Notes: generated by a model from the sequence alone, not told the origin. A stretch of DNA of 64,000 bases from Eoetvoesiella caeni (GCF_003315175.1 NZ_QNRQ01000002.1:248001-312000), one strand, 5' to 3'. Positions 36,992-46,471 are shown, numbered from the stretch's first letter. Numbers and translations: made by a program.

Positions 36992-37105
36992 TTAGCCTTG
37001 ACGCTGCTTATGACGTGGGTCGGTGCAAATGACGCGTACCACGCCGTGACGTTTAATGATCTTGCAGTTGCGGCAAATCCGCTTTACCGATGCCATTACC
37101 TTCAT
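36992..37105 (-). CDS. rpmJ: 50S ribosomal protein L36
   Basis: A 37-residue zinc-ribbon protein of the large subunit, translated [20 protein letters not shown] and onward to a basic tail ending RHKQRQG. The four zinc ligands are Cys11, Cys14, Cys27 and His32, so this is the zinc-dependent (C+) form. It lies between infA and rpsM, the usual place. It was found by direct translation because of its small size. Confidence 0.97.
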   Translation of the reverse strand: MKVMASVKRICRNCKIIKRHGVVRVICTDPRHKQRQG

Positions 37106-37137
37106 GGTTAACTCCTAGTTTCCTTTAGCCGGGCCGC

Positions 37138-37356
37138 TCATTTGGAGCGGAATACAATTCTGGCACGCGACAGGTCGTAGGGCGTGAGCTCTACTGTGAC
37201 CTTGTCACCCGGCAGAATCCGGATGTAATGCATGCGCATCTTGCCGGAAATGTGGCCAAGTACAACATGGCCATTTTCTAACTTGACGCGAAAAGTTGCG
37301 TTGGGAAGGTTCTCGAGAACCTCACCCTGCATTTGAATGACGTCGTCTTTAGCCAT
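37138..37356 (-). CDS. infA: Translation initiation factor IF-1
   Basis: A 72-residue OB-fold factor that binds the ribosomal A site during initiation. The sequence [20 protein letters not shown] followed by [20 protein letters not shown] and [15 protein letters not shown] is standard. Placement between secY and rpmJ is normal for betaproteobacteria, whereas E. coli carries infA elsewhere. Eleven bases separate it from secY. Some betaproteobacteria have a second infA; only this one is in the window. Confidence 0.97.
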   Translation of the reverse strand: MAKDDVIQMQGEVLENLPNATFRVKLENGHVVLGHISGKMRMHYIRILPGDKVTVELTPYDLSRARIVFRSK

Positions 37357-37367
37357 TTCTTTTCTTC

Positions 37368-38693
37368 TTACCGCGTAGGCAGCCCCACACCCTTGAAGTT
37401 AGCCTTCTTGAGCAGTGAGTCGTACTGATGAGACATCATGTAGGCTTGCGCCTGGGCCATGAAATCCATGGTCACCACCACGATAATCAACAACGATGTA
37501 CCACCAAAGTAAAACGGAACATTCCAGCGCATATGCATAACTTCCGGCAATAGACAAACCAAGGTTATGTAGATGGCTCCGGCCAGGGTCAAGCGCATAA
37601 GGATCTTGTCGATATAGCGCGAGGTTTGTTCCCCCGGACGGATGCCTGGAATGAAAGCACCGCTTTTCTTCAGGTTGTCTGCGGTTTCGCGGCTGTTGAA
37701 CACCAAGGCCGTATAGAAAAAGCAGAAGAAAATAATTGCAGCGGAATACAACGTAATATAAAGCGGTTGCCCCGGCGACAACGCGGCCGCCAAGTCGCCC
37801 AGCCAACGCATGCTGGGGTTATTGGAGAACCAGCTCGTGACCGTTGCCGGCAGCAAAATAATGGACGAAGCGAAAATGGGAGGAATGACACCCGACATGT
37901 TCAGCTTCAGGGGCAGATGCGAACTTTGCCCGCCATAAATCTTGTTGCCTACCTGACGTTTGGCGTAGTTGACCGTAATACGGCGCTGGCCGCGCTCGAC
38001 AAACACCACGAAATACGTAACAGCAACCACCAGCACCAGAATGAACAGTGCCGACAGAATGGACATCGAATCGGTGCGCACCAGGTCCAGCATGCCCGAC
38101 AAAGCGCTTGGCAGCCCGGCCACGATGCCGGCGAAAATCAGGATGGAAATACCGTTGCCTATTCCGCGCTCGGTGATTTGTTCGCCCAGCCACATGACGA
38201 ACATGGTGCCGGTAAGCAAAGTTACCACTGTCGTGAAACGGAACAGCATGCCGGGGTCGATAACCAGACCAGGCTGCGATTCAAGTGCAACAGAAATGCC
38301 AACCGCCTGGATCAGCGCCAGAAACACCGTGCCGTAGCGGGTGTACTGCGTGATCTTGCGACGGCCCGATTCGCCTTCCTTCTTGATTGCCTCAAGGGTA
38401 GGCACCACCACCGCCATCAACTGCATGATGATGGATGCGGAAATGTACGGCATGATCCCCAGGGCGAACACCGAAAAACGCTCGAGTGCCCCGCCGGAGA
38501 ACATGTTGAACAAGCCGAGAATGCCGCCCTGGTTTTGCCGAAACATATCGGCCAGTGCATCGGGGTTGATCCCCGGGACTGGAATATGCGTGCCCAACCG
38601 GTAGACGACCAGGGCGAGCACCAGGAACACGACGCGGCGTTTTAGATCGCCGTATCGGGAACCCGATTTACTCTGTGCCTGAGCTTTAGCCAC
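37368..38693 (-). CDS. secY: Protein translocase subunit SecY
   Basis: A 441-residue, ten-helix channel subunit of the Sec translocon in the inner membrane. Family blocks include [16 protein letters not shown] near helix 1, the plug region [37 protein letters not shown] in helix 2 and the cytoplasmic loop [18 protein letters not shown]. Later the C-terminal loops show [18 protein letters not shown]. It follows rplO by 12 bases in the spc block. Length is normal. Confidence 0.98.
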   Translation of the reverse strand: MAKAQAQSKSGSRYGDLKRRVVFLVLALVVYRLGTHIPVPGINPDALADMFRQNQGGILGLFNMFSGGALERFSVFALGIMPYISASIIMQLMAVVVPTLEAIKKEGESGRRKITQYTRYGTVFLALIQAVGISVALESQPGLVIDPGMLFRFTTVVTLLTGTMFVMWLGEQITERGIGNGISILIFAGIVAGLPSALSGMLDLVRTDSMSILSALFILVLVVAVTYFVVFVERGQRRITVNYAKRQVGNKIYGGQSSHLPLKLNMSGVIPPIFASSIILLPATVTSWFSNNPSMRWLGDLAAALSPGQPLYITLYSAAIIFFCFFYTALVFNSRETADNLKKSGAFIPGIRPGEQTSRYIDKILMRLTLAGAIYITLVCLLPEVMHMRWNVPFYFGGTSLLIIVVVTMDFMAQAQAYMMSHQYDSLLKKANFKGVGLPTR

Positions 38694-38705
38694 CGTGACC
38701 CCTTA

Positions 38706-39146
38706 TTACGCCAGTGTGCCGCCGGCAGCTTCAATCGCAGCGCGGGCGCCAGCCGTTGCCGTCAACCCTTTCAGGGTGACTTTGCGCGAAAGTTCGCCGG
38801 ACTTGATGATCTTTGCGTAGCGTACTTGCTGGCCAACGACGCCCGATTGCTTGAGCACTTGTACGTCGATTTCGTCGACGGGCAAGGCCTGCAGTTCGGA
38901 CAGGCGGACTTCAGCGTACAAATGCTGACCCCGGGGGGTGAAGCCACGCTTGGGCAGACGACGGTACAAAGGCATCTGGCCGCCCTCGAAGCCGACTTTA
39001 TGAAAGCCGCCCGAACGCGATTTTTGACCTTTGTGACCACGACCAGCCGTTTTGCCCAGGCCGGAGCCTATGCCACGGCCGACGCGACGCTTGGCGTGCT
39101 TGCTGCCAGGAGCAGGAGCCAATGAATTTAATTGAGTTTCCGACAT
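38706..39146 (-). CDS. rplO: 50S ribosomal protein L15
   Basis: A 146-residue large-subunit protein. The Gly- and basic-rich N-terminal tail ([20 protein letters not shown], then [10 protein letters not shown]) threads into 23S rRNA. It is followed by [20 protein letters not shown] and the globular C-terminal domain with [20 protein letters not shown]. It lies between rpmD (11 bases) and secY (12 bases), in canonical spc order. Length is normal. Confidence 0.98.
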   Translation of the reverse strand: MSETQLNSLAPAPGSKHAKRRVGRGIGSGLGKTAGRGHKGQKSRSGGFHKVGFEGGQMPLYRRLPKRGFTPRGQHLYAEVRLSELQALPVDEIDVQVLKQSGVVGQQVRYAKIIKSGELSRKVTLKGLTATAGARAAIEAAGGTLA

Positions 39147-39157
39147 GCCGATTCCTT

Positions 39158-39346
39158 TTAGACTTCCGAAACGGTGACCAGATAATCCACTTTACGGATC
39201 ATCCCACGCACTTCGGGAGTATCGACCAACACGCTGCTGCTGTTCAGCTTGCGCAGGCCCAGGCCGCGAACTGTGTCGCGATGGGATTGCTTGGTGCCGA
39301 TAATAGAGCGCACCAGGGTGATTTTGATTTGCTTCTGTGTCGTCAT
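39158..39346 (-). CDS. rpmD: 50S ribosomal protein L30
   Basis: A 62-residue large-subunit protein with the single L30 domain: [20 protein letters not shown], then [20 protein letters not shown] and [14 protein letters not shown]. It sits between rpsE, three bases upstream, and rplO, consistent with tight co-translation. Its size and position are exactly as in other betaproteobacteria. Confidence 0.97.
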   Translation of the reverse strand: MTTQKQIKITLVRSIIGTKQSHRDTVRGLGLRKLNSSSVLVDTPEVRGMIRKVDYLVTVSEV

Positions 39347-39349
39347 GAC

Positions 39350-39871
39350 TTACCCCAGAATATCTTCGACCGACTTGCCGCGCTTGGCAGCAATTTCGGA
39401 CGGAGTCGAGCAGGCACGCAAACCATTGAGCGTTGCACGCACCATGTTGTAGGGGTTGCTAGAGCCAAGGCTCTTGGCCACTACGTTGCGTACACCCATC
39501 ACTTCGAAAATAGCGCGCATCGGGCCGCCGGCGATAACGCCAGTACCTTCAGCTGCAGGCGAAATGAGAACGGTGGAAGCGCCATGCTTGCCCACGACGG
39601 TGTGATGCAAAGTGCCGTCTTTCAGGGCGACCTTGTGCAGACCACGACGTGCCTGTTCCATTGCTTTTTGAACAGCGACGGGCACTTCGCGGGCTTTACC
39701 TTTGCCCATACCGATGCGACCATCGCCATCACCTACCACGGTCAGCGCAGCAAAGCTCATGGTGCGACCACCCTTGACCACTTTGCTGACGCGGTTGACC
39801 GCGATCATCTTTTCACGCAGGCCGTCGTCGTTTTCCTTCTCGGCGGCGTGCCTACCTTGTGCTTTAGCCAT
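39350..39871 (-). CDS. rpsE: 30S ribosomal protein S5
   Basis: A 173-residue small-subunit protein involved in decoding accuracy. The N-terminal double-stranded RNA-binding domain is [20 protein letters not shown] with [20 protein letters not shown]. The C-terminal domain contains [19 protein letters not shown] and [19 protein letters not shown]. Loop-2 residues linked to spectinomycin resistance (VSKVVKGGR) look wild type. It follows rplR by 15 bases. Confidence 0.98.
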   Translation of the reverse strand: MAKAQGRHAAEKENDDGLREKMIAVNRVSKVVKGGRTMSFAALTVVGDGDGRIGMGKGKAREVPVAVQKAMEQARRGLHKVALKDGTLHHTVVGKHGASTVLISPAAEGTGVIAGGPMRAIFEVMGVRNVVAKSLGSSNPYNMVRATLNGLRACSTPSEIAAKRGKSVEDILG

Positions 39872-39886
39872 TTGACAATTCCTCGC

Positions 39887-40252
39887 TTAGAATTTCAAGC
39901 CGGCTTCACGCGCGGCATCAGCCAGCGCTTTCACGCGGCCATGATAACGGAAGCCCGAGCGGTCAAAGGCAACCACTTCGATACCGGCTGCTTTCGCCCG
40001 TTCGGCAACGCGCTTACCAATGAGGCCGGCAGCGGCAACATTGCCACCGTTGACTTTCTGGCTGGCGAGTTCTTTACGAACTTCGGGCTCGAGCGTCGAA
40101 GCGCTGATGAGCACACGGTCGCCTTCCGGCGAAATAATGTTGGCGTAAATATGCAGATTCGAGCGGAATACCGAGAGGCGATGTACGCGCAACTCGGTGA
40201 TTTTCCGGCGACTCGGAACCGCACGACGCAAACGGGATACTTTCTTGTCCAT
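39887..40252 (-). CDS. rplR: 50S ribosomal protein L18
   Basis: A 121-residue protein that binds 5S rRNA in the central protuberance of the large subunit. Family blocks are [40 protein letters not shown] and the C-terminal [20 protein letters not shown] followed by EAGLKF. The basic head [20 protein letters not shown] is normal. It lies between rplF (21 bases) and rpsE in spc order. Confidence 0.98.
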   Translation of the reverse strand: MDKKVSRLRRAVPSRRKITELRVHRLSVFRSNLHIYANIISPEGDRVLISASTLEPEVRKELASQKVNGGNVAAAGLIGKRVAERAKAAGIEVVAFDRSGFRYHGRVKALADAAREAGLKF

Positions 40253-40273
40253 GATTCGTCCTTGCCTGTGCGC

Positions 40274-40807
40274 TTATTTCTTCTTGGTTTCTTTCATGAT
40301 GACGCGCTCATCTGCGTAGCGCACGCCCTTGCCCTTGTAGGGTTCGGGTTTGCGGTAGGCGCGGATGTTTGCAGCCACCTGACCGACAGCCTGCTTGTCC
40401 GCACCCTTGACCACAATTTCGGTCTGGGTGGGGCATTCGATTTTGATGCCGGCAGGCATCTCGTGCAGAATGTCGTGGGAGAAACCAAGTTGCAGTTTCA
40501 GCGCGTCGCCCTGGACCTGTGCGCGGAAACCCACGCCGACCAGAGTCAATTTACGCTCGAAACCTTTGCTGACGCCAGTCACCATATTGTGAACAAGCGC
40601 GCGCGTCGTACCCGACATGGCCTTGGCCAGGCGGGAGTCGTTTGCGACCGAAAATGTCAACTGGCCGTCTTCCTGGGCAATGGTGACGTCGCCGGTAAGG
40701 GCTTGCGTCAGTGTGCCGAGGGGACCCTTGACAATGATCTGGTCGTTGTTGATGGTTGCTTCTACGCCCTTGGGCAGCGCGACCGGGTATTTTGCTATAC
40801 GTGACAT
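40274..40807 (-). CDS. rplF: 50S ribosomal protein L6
   Basis: A 177-residue large-subunit protein made of two repeated L6 domains. It begins [20 protein letters not shown], and the second domain ends with the signature [20 protein letters not shown]. The ATG at 40807 is chosen because AAGGAGAACC lies just upstream; an open frame runs 16 codons further back but would overlap rpsH. It sits between rpsH and rplR in normal order. Confidence 0.98.
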   Translation of the reverse strand: MSRIAKYPVALPKGVEATINNDQIIVKGPLGTLTQALTGDVTIAQEDGQLTFSVANDSRLAKAMSGTTRALVHNMVTGVSKGFERKLTLVGVGFRAQVQGDALKLQLGFSHDILHEMPAGIKIECPTQTEIVVKGADKQAVGQVAANIRAYRKPEPYKGKGVRYADERVIMKETKKK

Positions 40808-40817
40808 ATGGTTCTCC

Positions 40818-41213
40818 TTATGCGACGTAGCAAAGCACTTCGCCGCCCACGCCATTGGCGCGAGCTTTGCGATCGGTCATGACACCGCGCGGAGTCGACA
40901 CGATAGCCACGCCCAAACCATTCATAACCTGAGGAATGGCCTTGCTGCCTTTGTATATACGCAGCCCTGGACGCGAAACGCGGTCGATACGCTCGATGAC
41001 CGGACGGCCGGCGTAGTACTTAAGTGTGATCTCGAGGACAGGCTTGGCCTTGTCGCCGACGATCTGGAAACTGTCGATATAGCCTTCGTCTTTCAGCACG
41101 GCAGCAATAGCTACCTTAAGCTTCGAGGAGGGCATGCTGACCGACGTTTTGTTAACTTGTTGCGCATTGCGCACGCGGGTCAACATGTCGGCGATGGGAT
41201 CGCTCATGCTCAT
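40818..41213 (-). CDS. rpsH: 30S ribosomal protein S8
   Basis: A 131-residue primary 16S rRNA-binding protein, and in E. coli the repressor of spc operon translation. It begins [20 protein letters not shown]; the ATG two codons later is an alternative start. The C-terminal signature [20 protein letters not shown] ends in GGEVLCYVA. It lies between rpsN (11 bases) and rplF (10 bases). Any S8 regulatory site around rplE would need structure prediction to show. Confidence 0.98.
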   Translation of the reverse strand: MSMSDPIADMLTRVRNAQQVNKTSVSMPSSKLKVAIAAVLKDEGYIDSFQIVGDKAKPVLEITLKYYAGRPVIERIDRVSRPGLRIYKGSKAIPQVMNGLGVAIVSTPRGVMTDRKARANGVGGEVLCYVA

Positions 41214-41224
41214 GTGTGTTTCTC

Positions 41225-41530
41225 CTACCAGCTAGCTTTAGTCATGCCCGGCACTTCGCCACGCATCGCCATTTCGCGAAGTTTGTGACGAGTTAAACCG
41301 AACTTGCTGTAAACGCCACGCGGACGACCGGTAACAACGCAACGGTTGCGCTGACGAGTCGGGTTGGAATTGCGCGGCAATTGTTGCAGTTGCAAACGGG
41401 CCTGATAGCGCTCTTCGTCAGTCTTGGACTGATCTTCGATGATGGCTTTCAAGGCAGCGCGTTTGGGAGCAAATTTCTCTGCCAGCTTGGCGCGTTTGAT
41501 ATCGCGATTAATGAGTGAAAGTTTAGCCAC
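41225..41530 (-). CDS. rpsN: 30S ribosomal protein S14, zinc-free type
   Basis: A 101-residue small-subunit protein of the long form. The blocks are [40 protein letters not shown] and the C-terminal [20 protein letters not shown]. It has only one cysteine, so it lacks the CxxC...CxxC zinc ribbon of the short form and does not depend on zinc. It lies between rplE (11 bases) and rpsH, in canonical order. Confidence 0.98.
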   Translation of the reverse strand: MAKLSLINRDIKRAKLAEKFAPKRAALKAIIEDQSKTDEERYQARLQLQQLPRNSNPTRQRNRCVVTGRPRGVYSKFGLTRHKLREMAMRGEVPGMTKASW

Positions 41531-41541
41531 GTCATCGCCCC

Positions 41542-42081
41542 TTAATTGCGGAACGGGAAGCTGAAGGCTGTCAACAGCGCTTTGGCTTCGTCGTCCGTCT
41601 TGGCAGTGGTCGTGATGCTGATATTCATACCACGGACTGCGTCGATTTTGTCGTATTCGATTTCAGGGAAAATGATTTGCTCTTTAACCCCAACGTTGTA
41701 ATTACCCCGTCCGTCGAATGCACGCCCGGAAATACCGCGGAAGTCGCGAACGCGCGGCAGAGCCACGGCGACCAGGCGATCCAGGAATTCGTACATGCGC
41801 TGGCCACGCAGGGTGACCATGCAACCGATAGGGTAATCTTCACGGATCTTGAAACCCGCGATAGCTTTGCGCGTTTTGGTGACCACAGGCTTTTGGCCGG
41901 AGATCTTGGTCAGGTCGGACACGGCGTGCTCGATGACCTTCTTGTCTGCAACCGCTTCGGACACACCCATGTTGAGGGTGATCTTCGAGATGCGAGGCAC
42001 TTCCATAACGCTTTTGTAGCCAAATTTGGCTTGCAGGTCGGCTACGACCTTGCTGCGGTAAAACTCTTGTAAACGAGCCAT
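41542..42081 (-). CDS. rplE: 50S ribosomal protein L5
   Basis: A 179-residue 5S rRNA-binding protein that contacts P-site tRNA. Typical blocks are [60 protein letters not shown] and [20 protein letters not shown]. It follows rplX by 12 bases and precedes rpsN by 11. Length is exactly as expected. Confidence 0.98.
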   Translation of the reverse strand: MARLQEFYRSKVVADLQAKFGYKSVMEVPRISKITLNMGVSEAVADKKVIEHAVSDLTKISGQKPVVTKTRKAIAGFKIREDYPIGCMVTLRGQRMYEFLDRLVAVALPRVRDFRGISGRAFDGRGNYNVGVKEQIIFPEIEYDKIDAVRGMNISITTTAKTDDEAKALLTAFSFPFRN

Positions 42082-42093
42082 GTTATTCGCCCC

Positions 42094-42414
42094 TTAAGCC
42101 TTAGCGCCAACGACAGCGCCGCTGGAACGAAATACACGAACCTTGCGGCCGTCGACTTCTTTGATACCCACGCGATCGGCCTTGCCGCTTTCGGGGTTGA
42201 AGAGCGCCACATTCGAAATGTGGATAGGCATGGTTTTGTCGATGATGCCGCCCTGCGAGCCAGCCATGGGATTTGGCTTGACGTGTTTCTTGACGACATT
42301 AATGCCTTCGACCAGAACGTGGTCGGCATCTACGCGCTGCAAAACAGTGCCGCGGCGGGTTTTGTCGCGACCAGTCAATACGATGACTTCGTCGCCTTTA
42401 CGGATTTTTTCCAT
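42094..42414 (-). CDS. rplX: 50S ribosomal protein L24
   Basis: A 106-residue assembly-initiator protein of the large subunit. The KOW motif is [20 protein letters not shown] near the start, followed by [20 protein letters not shown] and [20 protein letters not shown]. It begins 9 bases after rplN. Size and order are normal for the spc block. Confidence 0.98.
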   Translation of the reverse strand: MEKIRKGDEVIVLTGRDKTRRGTVLQRVDADHVLVEGINVVKKHVKPNPMAGSQGGIIDKTMPIHISNVALFNPESGKADRVGIKEVDGRKVRVFRSSGAVVGAKA

Positions 42415-42423
42415 GATGGCTCC

Positions 42424-42792
42424 TTACAGCACTTCTGGGGCCAAGGATACGATCTTCATGAACTTTTCTGTACGCAATTCGCGCGTGACAGGTCCGAAGA
42501 TACGGGTACCGATGGGTTCCAGTTTAGCGTTGAGCAAAACAGCGGCATTGCCACCGAACTTGATCAGTGAGCCGTCTTTACGGCGTACGCCCTTAGCGGT
42601 ACGAACCACTACAGCGTTGTAAATTTCGCCTTTTTTGACGCGTCCGCGCGGAGCCGCATCCTTGACGCTAACTTTAATAACGTCACCGATTGCGGCATAA
42701 CGGCGCTTGGAGCCGCCCAGCACTTTGATGCACATAACAGAACGCGCACCTGTGTTGTCGGCCACGTCCAGCGTGGTCTGCATTTGTATCAT
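42424..42792 (-). CDS. rplN: 50S ribosomal protein L14
   Basis: A 122-residue large-subunit protein at the subunit interface. It begins [20 protein letters not shown] and continues through [20 protein letters not shown] and [20 protein letters not shown]. It is the first gene of this ribosomal block: rpsQ, which usually precedes it in the S10 operon, is absent and is replaced by a leader, a promoter and then the unrelated dodecin gene. The spc block is therefore detached from S10 here. Confidence 0.98.
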   Translation of the reverse strand: MIQMQTTLDVADNTGARSVMCIKVLGGSKRRYAAIGDVIKVSVKDAAPRGRVKKGEIYNAVVVRTAKGVRRKDGSLIKFGGNAAVLLNAKLEPIGTRIFGPVTRELRTEKFMKIVSLAPEVL

Positions 42793-43037
42793 GATTTTTC
42801 CTGTTCCAACTTAGCCGCGTTGTTCGCACGGCCATTAAGACCGACAAAGTCGCGCAACCAGTTTTGGTCCCGTCAGGCTCGAACAGACGACGCCTGTCGA
42901 ACCCTGGGTTGAAATCTTGCCATTAACTGCTTCTTGGGTACTACTTGCTTTTACTGCCTGGTATTGCCAGCCCGCTTAAAGCCAACCTGGCGCATCAGTT
43001 GCGCTAGAGGGCTTTTGCTTTTACTAGCAAGTCAGTC
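42793..43037 (-). promoter_or_regulatory. Untranslated leader of the rplN-rplQ block
   Basis: About 240 bases separate the promoter at 43038-43066 from rplN. No rpsQ remnant or other gene is apparent. The leader contains an imperfect CGACAG...CTGTTCG hairpin near 42882-42900. Part of it could act in feedback control by a ribosomal protein, but I see no named binding site. Confidence 0.5.
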
Positions 43038-43066
43038 ATCATATACGGTTTAAACCAAACTTGCAA
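43038..43066 (-). promoter_or_regulatory. Sigma-70 promoter of the ribosomal block
   Basis: On the minus strand TTGCAA (43061-43066) and TATGAT (43038-43043) are separated by an optimal 17-base spacer, directed towards rplN. The predicted start of transcription is near 43031. Confidence 0.65.
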
Positions 43067-43223
43067 GCCCAGGCGCAAAAGAAGGGCTTGTGCGGGTTGA
43101 GGCGTAGGATTGCCGCAACGAAAGCCCCGGCCGCAGCCCCGGCTTGCCGCTTTCCAGTGCGTTGCCTGGAAAGGCCAGGCGCGCTTGGCATACAGCGCTG
43201 CCCAGGGGGCAGCGGCGCGCCCG
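43067..43223. other. Spacer downstream of dodecin with a hairpin
   Basis: No gene is visible. A perfect 8-bp hairpin CTTTCCAG/CTGGAAAG (43150-43157 and 43166-43173) lies about 50 bases after the dodecin stop and may help end that transcript, although no T run follows. Confidence 0.4.
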
Positions 43224-43430
43224 CTACTCCATGGTAAAGCCGACCTTGATCGTAACCTGCCAATGGGCCACCTTGCCATCGGCAACATGGCCGCGCGTCT
43301 CGACAACCTCGAACCATTGAATATTGCGTACGGTTTCGTGTGCCTTGGCTATGGCCGTACTGACCGCGTCTTCGATGCTTGTAGGGGACGAACCAACTAA
43401 ATCAAGCTGCTTGTACACATGACTGCTCAT
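43224..43430 (-). CDS. Dodecin family flavin-binding protein
   Basis: A 68-residue protein of the dodecin family, which assembles into hollow dodecamers that store or buffer riboflavin, FMN or FAD. The sequence [20 protein letters not shown] shows the typical start. The tryptophan of [14 protein letters not shown] stacks on the flavin, and [12 protein letters not shown] closes the fold. It stands between maleate isomerase and the ribosomal block and reads leftward. A link with the flavin-dependent aromatic hydroxylase in this region is only speculative. Confidence 0.9.
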   Translation of the reverse strand: MSSHVYKQLDLVGSSPTSIEDAVSTAIAKAHETVRNIQWFEVVETRGHVADGKVAHWQVTIKVGFTME

Positions 43431-43464
43431 GATGACCTCCTGGGTGCGACAACGATTTAGGACG

Positions 43465-43486
43465 GACTTGCCCTGGCGGGCAAGTC
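43465..43486 (-). terminator. Hairpin between maleate isomerase and dodecin
   Basis: A perfect 9-bp stem GACTTGCCC-TGGC-GGGCAAGTC lies between the maiA stop and the dodecin start. No T run follows on the minus strand, so intrinsic termination is only possible, not clear. Confidence 0.35.
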
Positions 43487-43558
43487 TTGCGGCAGCCCTT
43501 GGGCTTCCAGCCCTAGGTTACCTCATCCAGAACCTCCGGCCTCGTGTTTCCCCGGACC

Positions 43559-44323
43559 TCAATAACGGCCGGACAGCAGGCTGCCTGCGTTTGGCACTTC
43601 GCGCTGCAAGTTCAATACTTTCAGCATCTGGTAGACCGTGCTGATTGCGGCGGTGGTTACCGGCAGGCCAAGTTGCTGTTCGACCTGGTGCACTGACTGG
43701 AACGAGGGCATTTGCACGCAGGCCGAGAGCACCACGGCGTCGACGCCGCTGGTATTCAGGCGCTTTACGTGTTCGGCCGGCGCCAGCGGGTTTTGGCGGC
43801 CGACTTCAAGGTTGTCGGGAATCTCGAGCGACACGGCGTCGTGCACCTCGATGCCTTCGTTTTCAATGTAGTCGACAACCAATTGTGTAAGCGGCTTCAT
43901 GTAGGGGGTCAAAATGGACACTTTCTTTGCACCCATTGCGTGCAGGCCCTCGACCAGGGCGCCGGCGCTGGACACAACAGGGGCTGCGCCGCCGTTGGCC
44001 ACCGTGGCTTCGTGCAAGCGCTTTTCAGACTGGCGGTGGTAGCCCAGGCCCATGCTCATGATGGCAACCAGGCAGGCATAGCCCAGCACATCGACGCGGG
44101 CGTCCGAGAGCTCCAGCGCACAGCGGTCGGAGTCGGCGTCCATGGCCTTGAGCTCTTCAGCGGTAACCTTCTTCATGCGCATGCGGCTGGAATGGAACGT
44201 AAAGCGTTCGCTGAACTTTTCCTCGCGGCTGCGCAGCATAAGGGGGATTTCCGTTTCCATGGTGGTGTTGGAACTGGGAACGATCTGGCCGATGCGGTAG
44301 TTGCGTGGCGAAGTAGTGGACAT
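43559..44323 (-). CDS. maiA: Maleate cis-trans isomerase
   Basis: A 254-residue enzyme of the Asp/Glu racemase superfamily that converts maleate to fumarate. The two catalytic cysteines are in place: Cys84 (YACLVAIMSMG) and Cys202 (LSACVQMPS). The N-terminal IGQIVPSSNTTMETEIP fits the maleate isomerase subgroup (MaiA/NicE) rather than arylmalonate decarboxylase. It is divergent from a LysR gene with a palindromic operator-like site between them. Its presence implies that maleate is an intermediate here, from nicotinate-type degradation or from direct hydrolysis of maleylpyruvate in the gentisate region downstream. Confidence 0.88.
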   Translation of the reverse strand: MSTTSPRNYRIGQIVPSSNTTMETEIPLMLRSREEKFSERFTFHSSRMRMKKVTAEELKAMDADSDRCALELSDARVDVLGYACLVAIMSMGLGYHRQSEKRLHEATVANGGAAPVVSSAGALVEGLHAMGAKKVSILTPYMKPLTQLVVDYIENEGIEVHDAVSLEIPDNLEVGRQNPLAPAEHVKRLNTSGVDAVVLSACVQMPSFQSVHQVEQQLGLPVTTAAISTVYQMLKVLNLQREVPNAGSLLSGRY

Positions 44324-44423
44324 GTCGATGGCACCTGAAAATGATTATCGTAAACAACATCATCGGCCATTTCTTGCCGATGCACCAATATTGAATTCGT
44401 CTTGCGTGCCAGCTTTTGGCTAT

Positions 44424-44442
44424 GGCCAAGGTAAACTTGGCC
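44424..44442. promoter_or_regulatory. Palindromic LysR-type operator between maiA and its regulator
   Basis: GGCCAAG-GTAAA-CTTGGCC is a perfect 7-bp inverted repeat with a five-base centre, in the 147-base divergent spacer. It includes a T-N11-A arrangement (44423/44435). It lies 29 bases before the LysR start and about 100 from maiA, the usual place for a LysR recognition site. Confidence 0.6.
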
Positions 44443-44470
44443 TATTCCCTTCCATAATAACGGCCCTTCC

Positions 44471-45349
44471 GTGGAACTACGTCAGCTACGCTATTTTATT
44501 GCCCTGGCCGAAGAGCTCAACTTTACCCGGGCGGCCGAACGCCTGCATATTTCGCAGCCGCCCCTTAGCGCGCAAATTGCCCAGCTGGAAACCGAACTGG
44601 GGGTCAAGCTGTTCGAGCGCAACAGCCGCAAAGTCAGCCTGACCGACGCCGGCGCCGTGTTCCTGCATGATGTACGGCTTATTCAAAGCCGGCTGCGCGA
44701 GGCCACCGAACGGGTCAAGCACGTGCACTCCGGCCTGGCCGGCCGAATCGAAATCGGGCTGTCGGGCTCCCACTTTCTGGGCCCCCTGCCCTTGTTCATC
44801 GGCAAACTGGCGGCCACGCATCCCGATATCGACGTCGTGCTCAACGAAATGGCGCCCAACGAACAACTGGAAGCCTTGCGCGAACAGCGCATCGACATCA
44901 GCATTTCCCGGCAATCAGTTGAAGACGACCTGCTGTGCAGCCGGCTTTTGTGGCCCGATCCGTTATTGGTGGCCCTGCCCGGCGGCCACCCTTTGGCGGC
45001 GCACGCAAGCCTAAAGCTTGCCTCCCTGGCCAAAGAGCGGTTCATCATGCTGCGGCGCGAGACCTCCTACTTTGCCGATCAGGTTTTCCTGGCTTGCGCC
45101 GCGCACGGCTTTACGCCGCATGTCGCCCACAGCGTCGCGGAGGTCCCCGCCCAGCTCAATCTGGTTGCAGCCGGCCTGGGCATTGCGCTCGTACCCGCGT
45201 CGACTCATAACCGCCAGCCCGACTCGCTGCTTTTTCGCCCCCTGGACGAACCCGGCCTTCAGGGCCACGTACACGCAGTCGTTCGCAAAGAGCACAAGAA
45301 GACAGCGGTCGAGACCTTCCTGGCCCTGCTCGGGCAATATCAGCCTTAA
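44471..45349 (+). CDS. LysR-family regulator, probable controller of maiA
   Basis: A 292-residue regulator with an N-terminal winged helix (ELRQLRYFIALAEELNFTRA, then AERLHISQPPLSAQIAQLET) and a substrate-binding domain from about residue 90. The sequence resembles the BenM/CatM-like and HcaR-like groups that sense aromatic or dicarboxylic acids. It starts with GTG. It is divergent from maiA, and a perfect palindrome lies in the shared spacer, so regulation of maiA is likely; the effector (maleate, fumarate or an aromatic acid) is inference. It converges with the next LysR gene, 48 bases away. Confidence 0.88.
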   Translation: MELRQLRYFIALAEELNFTRAAERLHISQPPLSAQIAQLETELGVKLFERNSRKVSLTDAGAVFLHDVRLIQSRLREATERVKHVHSGLAGRIEIGLSGSHFLGPLPLFIGKLAATHPDIDVVLNEMAPNEQLEALREQRIDISISRQSVEDDLLCSRLLWPDPLLVALPGGHPLAAHASLKLASLAKERFIMLRRETSYFADQVFLACAAHGFTPHVAHSVAEVPAQLNLVAAGLGIALVPASTHNRQPDSLLFRPLDEPGLQGHVHAVVRKEHKKTAVETFLALLGQYQP

Positions 45350-45397
45350 GTCGCACGGATCCCACACACCGTGTGCCGGTCGCGGCCCATGTATGGC

Positions 45398-46327
45398 TCA
45401 GGCCGTACCGTCCTTGACCACCTGGCGTACACATTCCAGCGCCTGCTCCACCGATTTGGGATAAAGCTCGTCGTTGCGCCAGTACATGGAAACCGAGCCG
45501 TAGCCATCCAGCTGCAGCGGCAAAATCCGCAGCAGCTTCATTTCGACCAGCATTACCGTGGCCCGGTGCGAGGCCGTACCGATGACATCGCTATTATTGA
45601 TAAGCGTTATGTTGGCAATGACGGAATTGGATTCAATGTAGTTGGCCGGCAGCGGTATCCCCGCGGCCGCCAGCGCCGCTTCCAGCGCGTTGCGAATAGG
45701 CGTGCGGCGCGGCCAGACAATCCAGCGGTAGGCCTGCACGTCGCTCCAGCCAATCTCGGGCTTGCTGAACAGCGGGTGGTCGGGGCGGGCCACCAGATCG
45801 ATAGGCTCGATATAAAGCACTTCGCTGTTGATGCTGGACTCGTCGAAATGATTGCTGACGCTGCGCCCAATGACAATGTCCAGATCGCCCTGCGACAGCA
45901 ACGACAACAAGCGGTCCATCGTGCCTTCCAGCAAGTCGATGCGCATTTCGGGCAAGCGTTCAGCGATGGCCAGCACCGCCCTGGGCGCAGCTTCCGAGGC
46001 CGCGGCACCCGAAGCCCCAATGGCAATGCGCCCGCCGCCGCCCTCAAGCAGTACATTCATATCGACAACGGCTCGGTCCAGCTGAGCGTTGATGCGGCGC
46101 GCATGTTCGATCAGCACTTCGCCATGCGGCGTCGGCGACAAACCGCGCGCATGGCGCTCGAACAAGGCCAGGCCGATATCGCCCTCAAGGTCTTTGAGCC
46201 ACTTGGACAAGCCTGGCTGAGTCGTATTGAGCAAGACCGCCGAATGGCTCAGGTTGCGCGTTTGCGCAAGACTAAGCAGGAATTTCAGGTTGCGCAGGCG
46301 AATGCGGTCAGTCCAATCTGTTGCCAT
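45398..46327 (-). CDS. LysR-family regulator, divergent from gentisate dioxygenase
   Basis: A 309-residue LysR protein. The HTH reads LRNLKFLLSLAQTRNLSHSA with TTQPGLSKWLKDLEGDIGLA, followed by a ligand-binding domain. The group resembles regulators of the GbpR/CbbR-like aromatic type. I chose the ATG at 46327 (MATDWTD); a GTG nine bases upstream is possible. It is divergent from the gentisate dioxygenase operon with a 144-base AT-rich spacer. That spacer carries a direct repeat TTATCGAAAA (46344 and 46422) that could be part of its operator. It probably activates that operon. Confidence 0.87.
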   Translation of the reverse strand: MATDWTDRIRLRNLKFLLSLAQTRNLSHSAVLLNTTQPGLSKWLKDLEGDIGLALFERHARGLSPTPHGEVLIEHARRINAQLDRAVVDMNVLLEGGGGRIAIGASGAAASEAAPRAVLAIAERLPEMRIDLLEGTMDRLLSLLSQGDLDIVIGRSVSNHFDESSINSEVLYIEPIDLVARPDHPLFSKPEIGWSDVQAYRWIVWPRRTPIRNALEAALAAAGIPLPANYIESNSVIANITLINNSDVIGTASHRATVMLVEMKLLRILPLQLDGYGSVSMYWRNDELYPKSVEQALECVRQVVKDGTA

Positions 46328-46471
46328 GCCATTCACAAAACAGTTATCGAAAACCGCAAGCTTACGTCAAGAATGCCATGGTGGCCCACTCATCTTGCCA
46401 CTTGCGCCAGAAAGGGATACATTATCGAAAATACCTATTATTTTATAAAATCGAATTTACCGAGACACGCC

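Noticed and set aside
39122-40804. A 560-codon open frame on the plus strand across rplO-rplF
   Set aside because: Antisense to six ribosomal protein genes with perfect family matches; no protein-like features of its own.
45371-46471. A long in-frame extension upstream of gentisate dioxygenase
   Set aside because: It is antisense to the LysR gene at 45398-46327 and adds 367 residues unlike any dioxygenase; the family start is at 46472.
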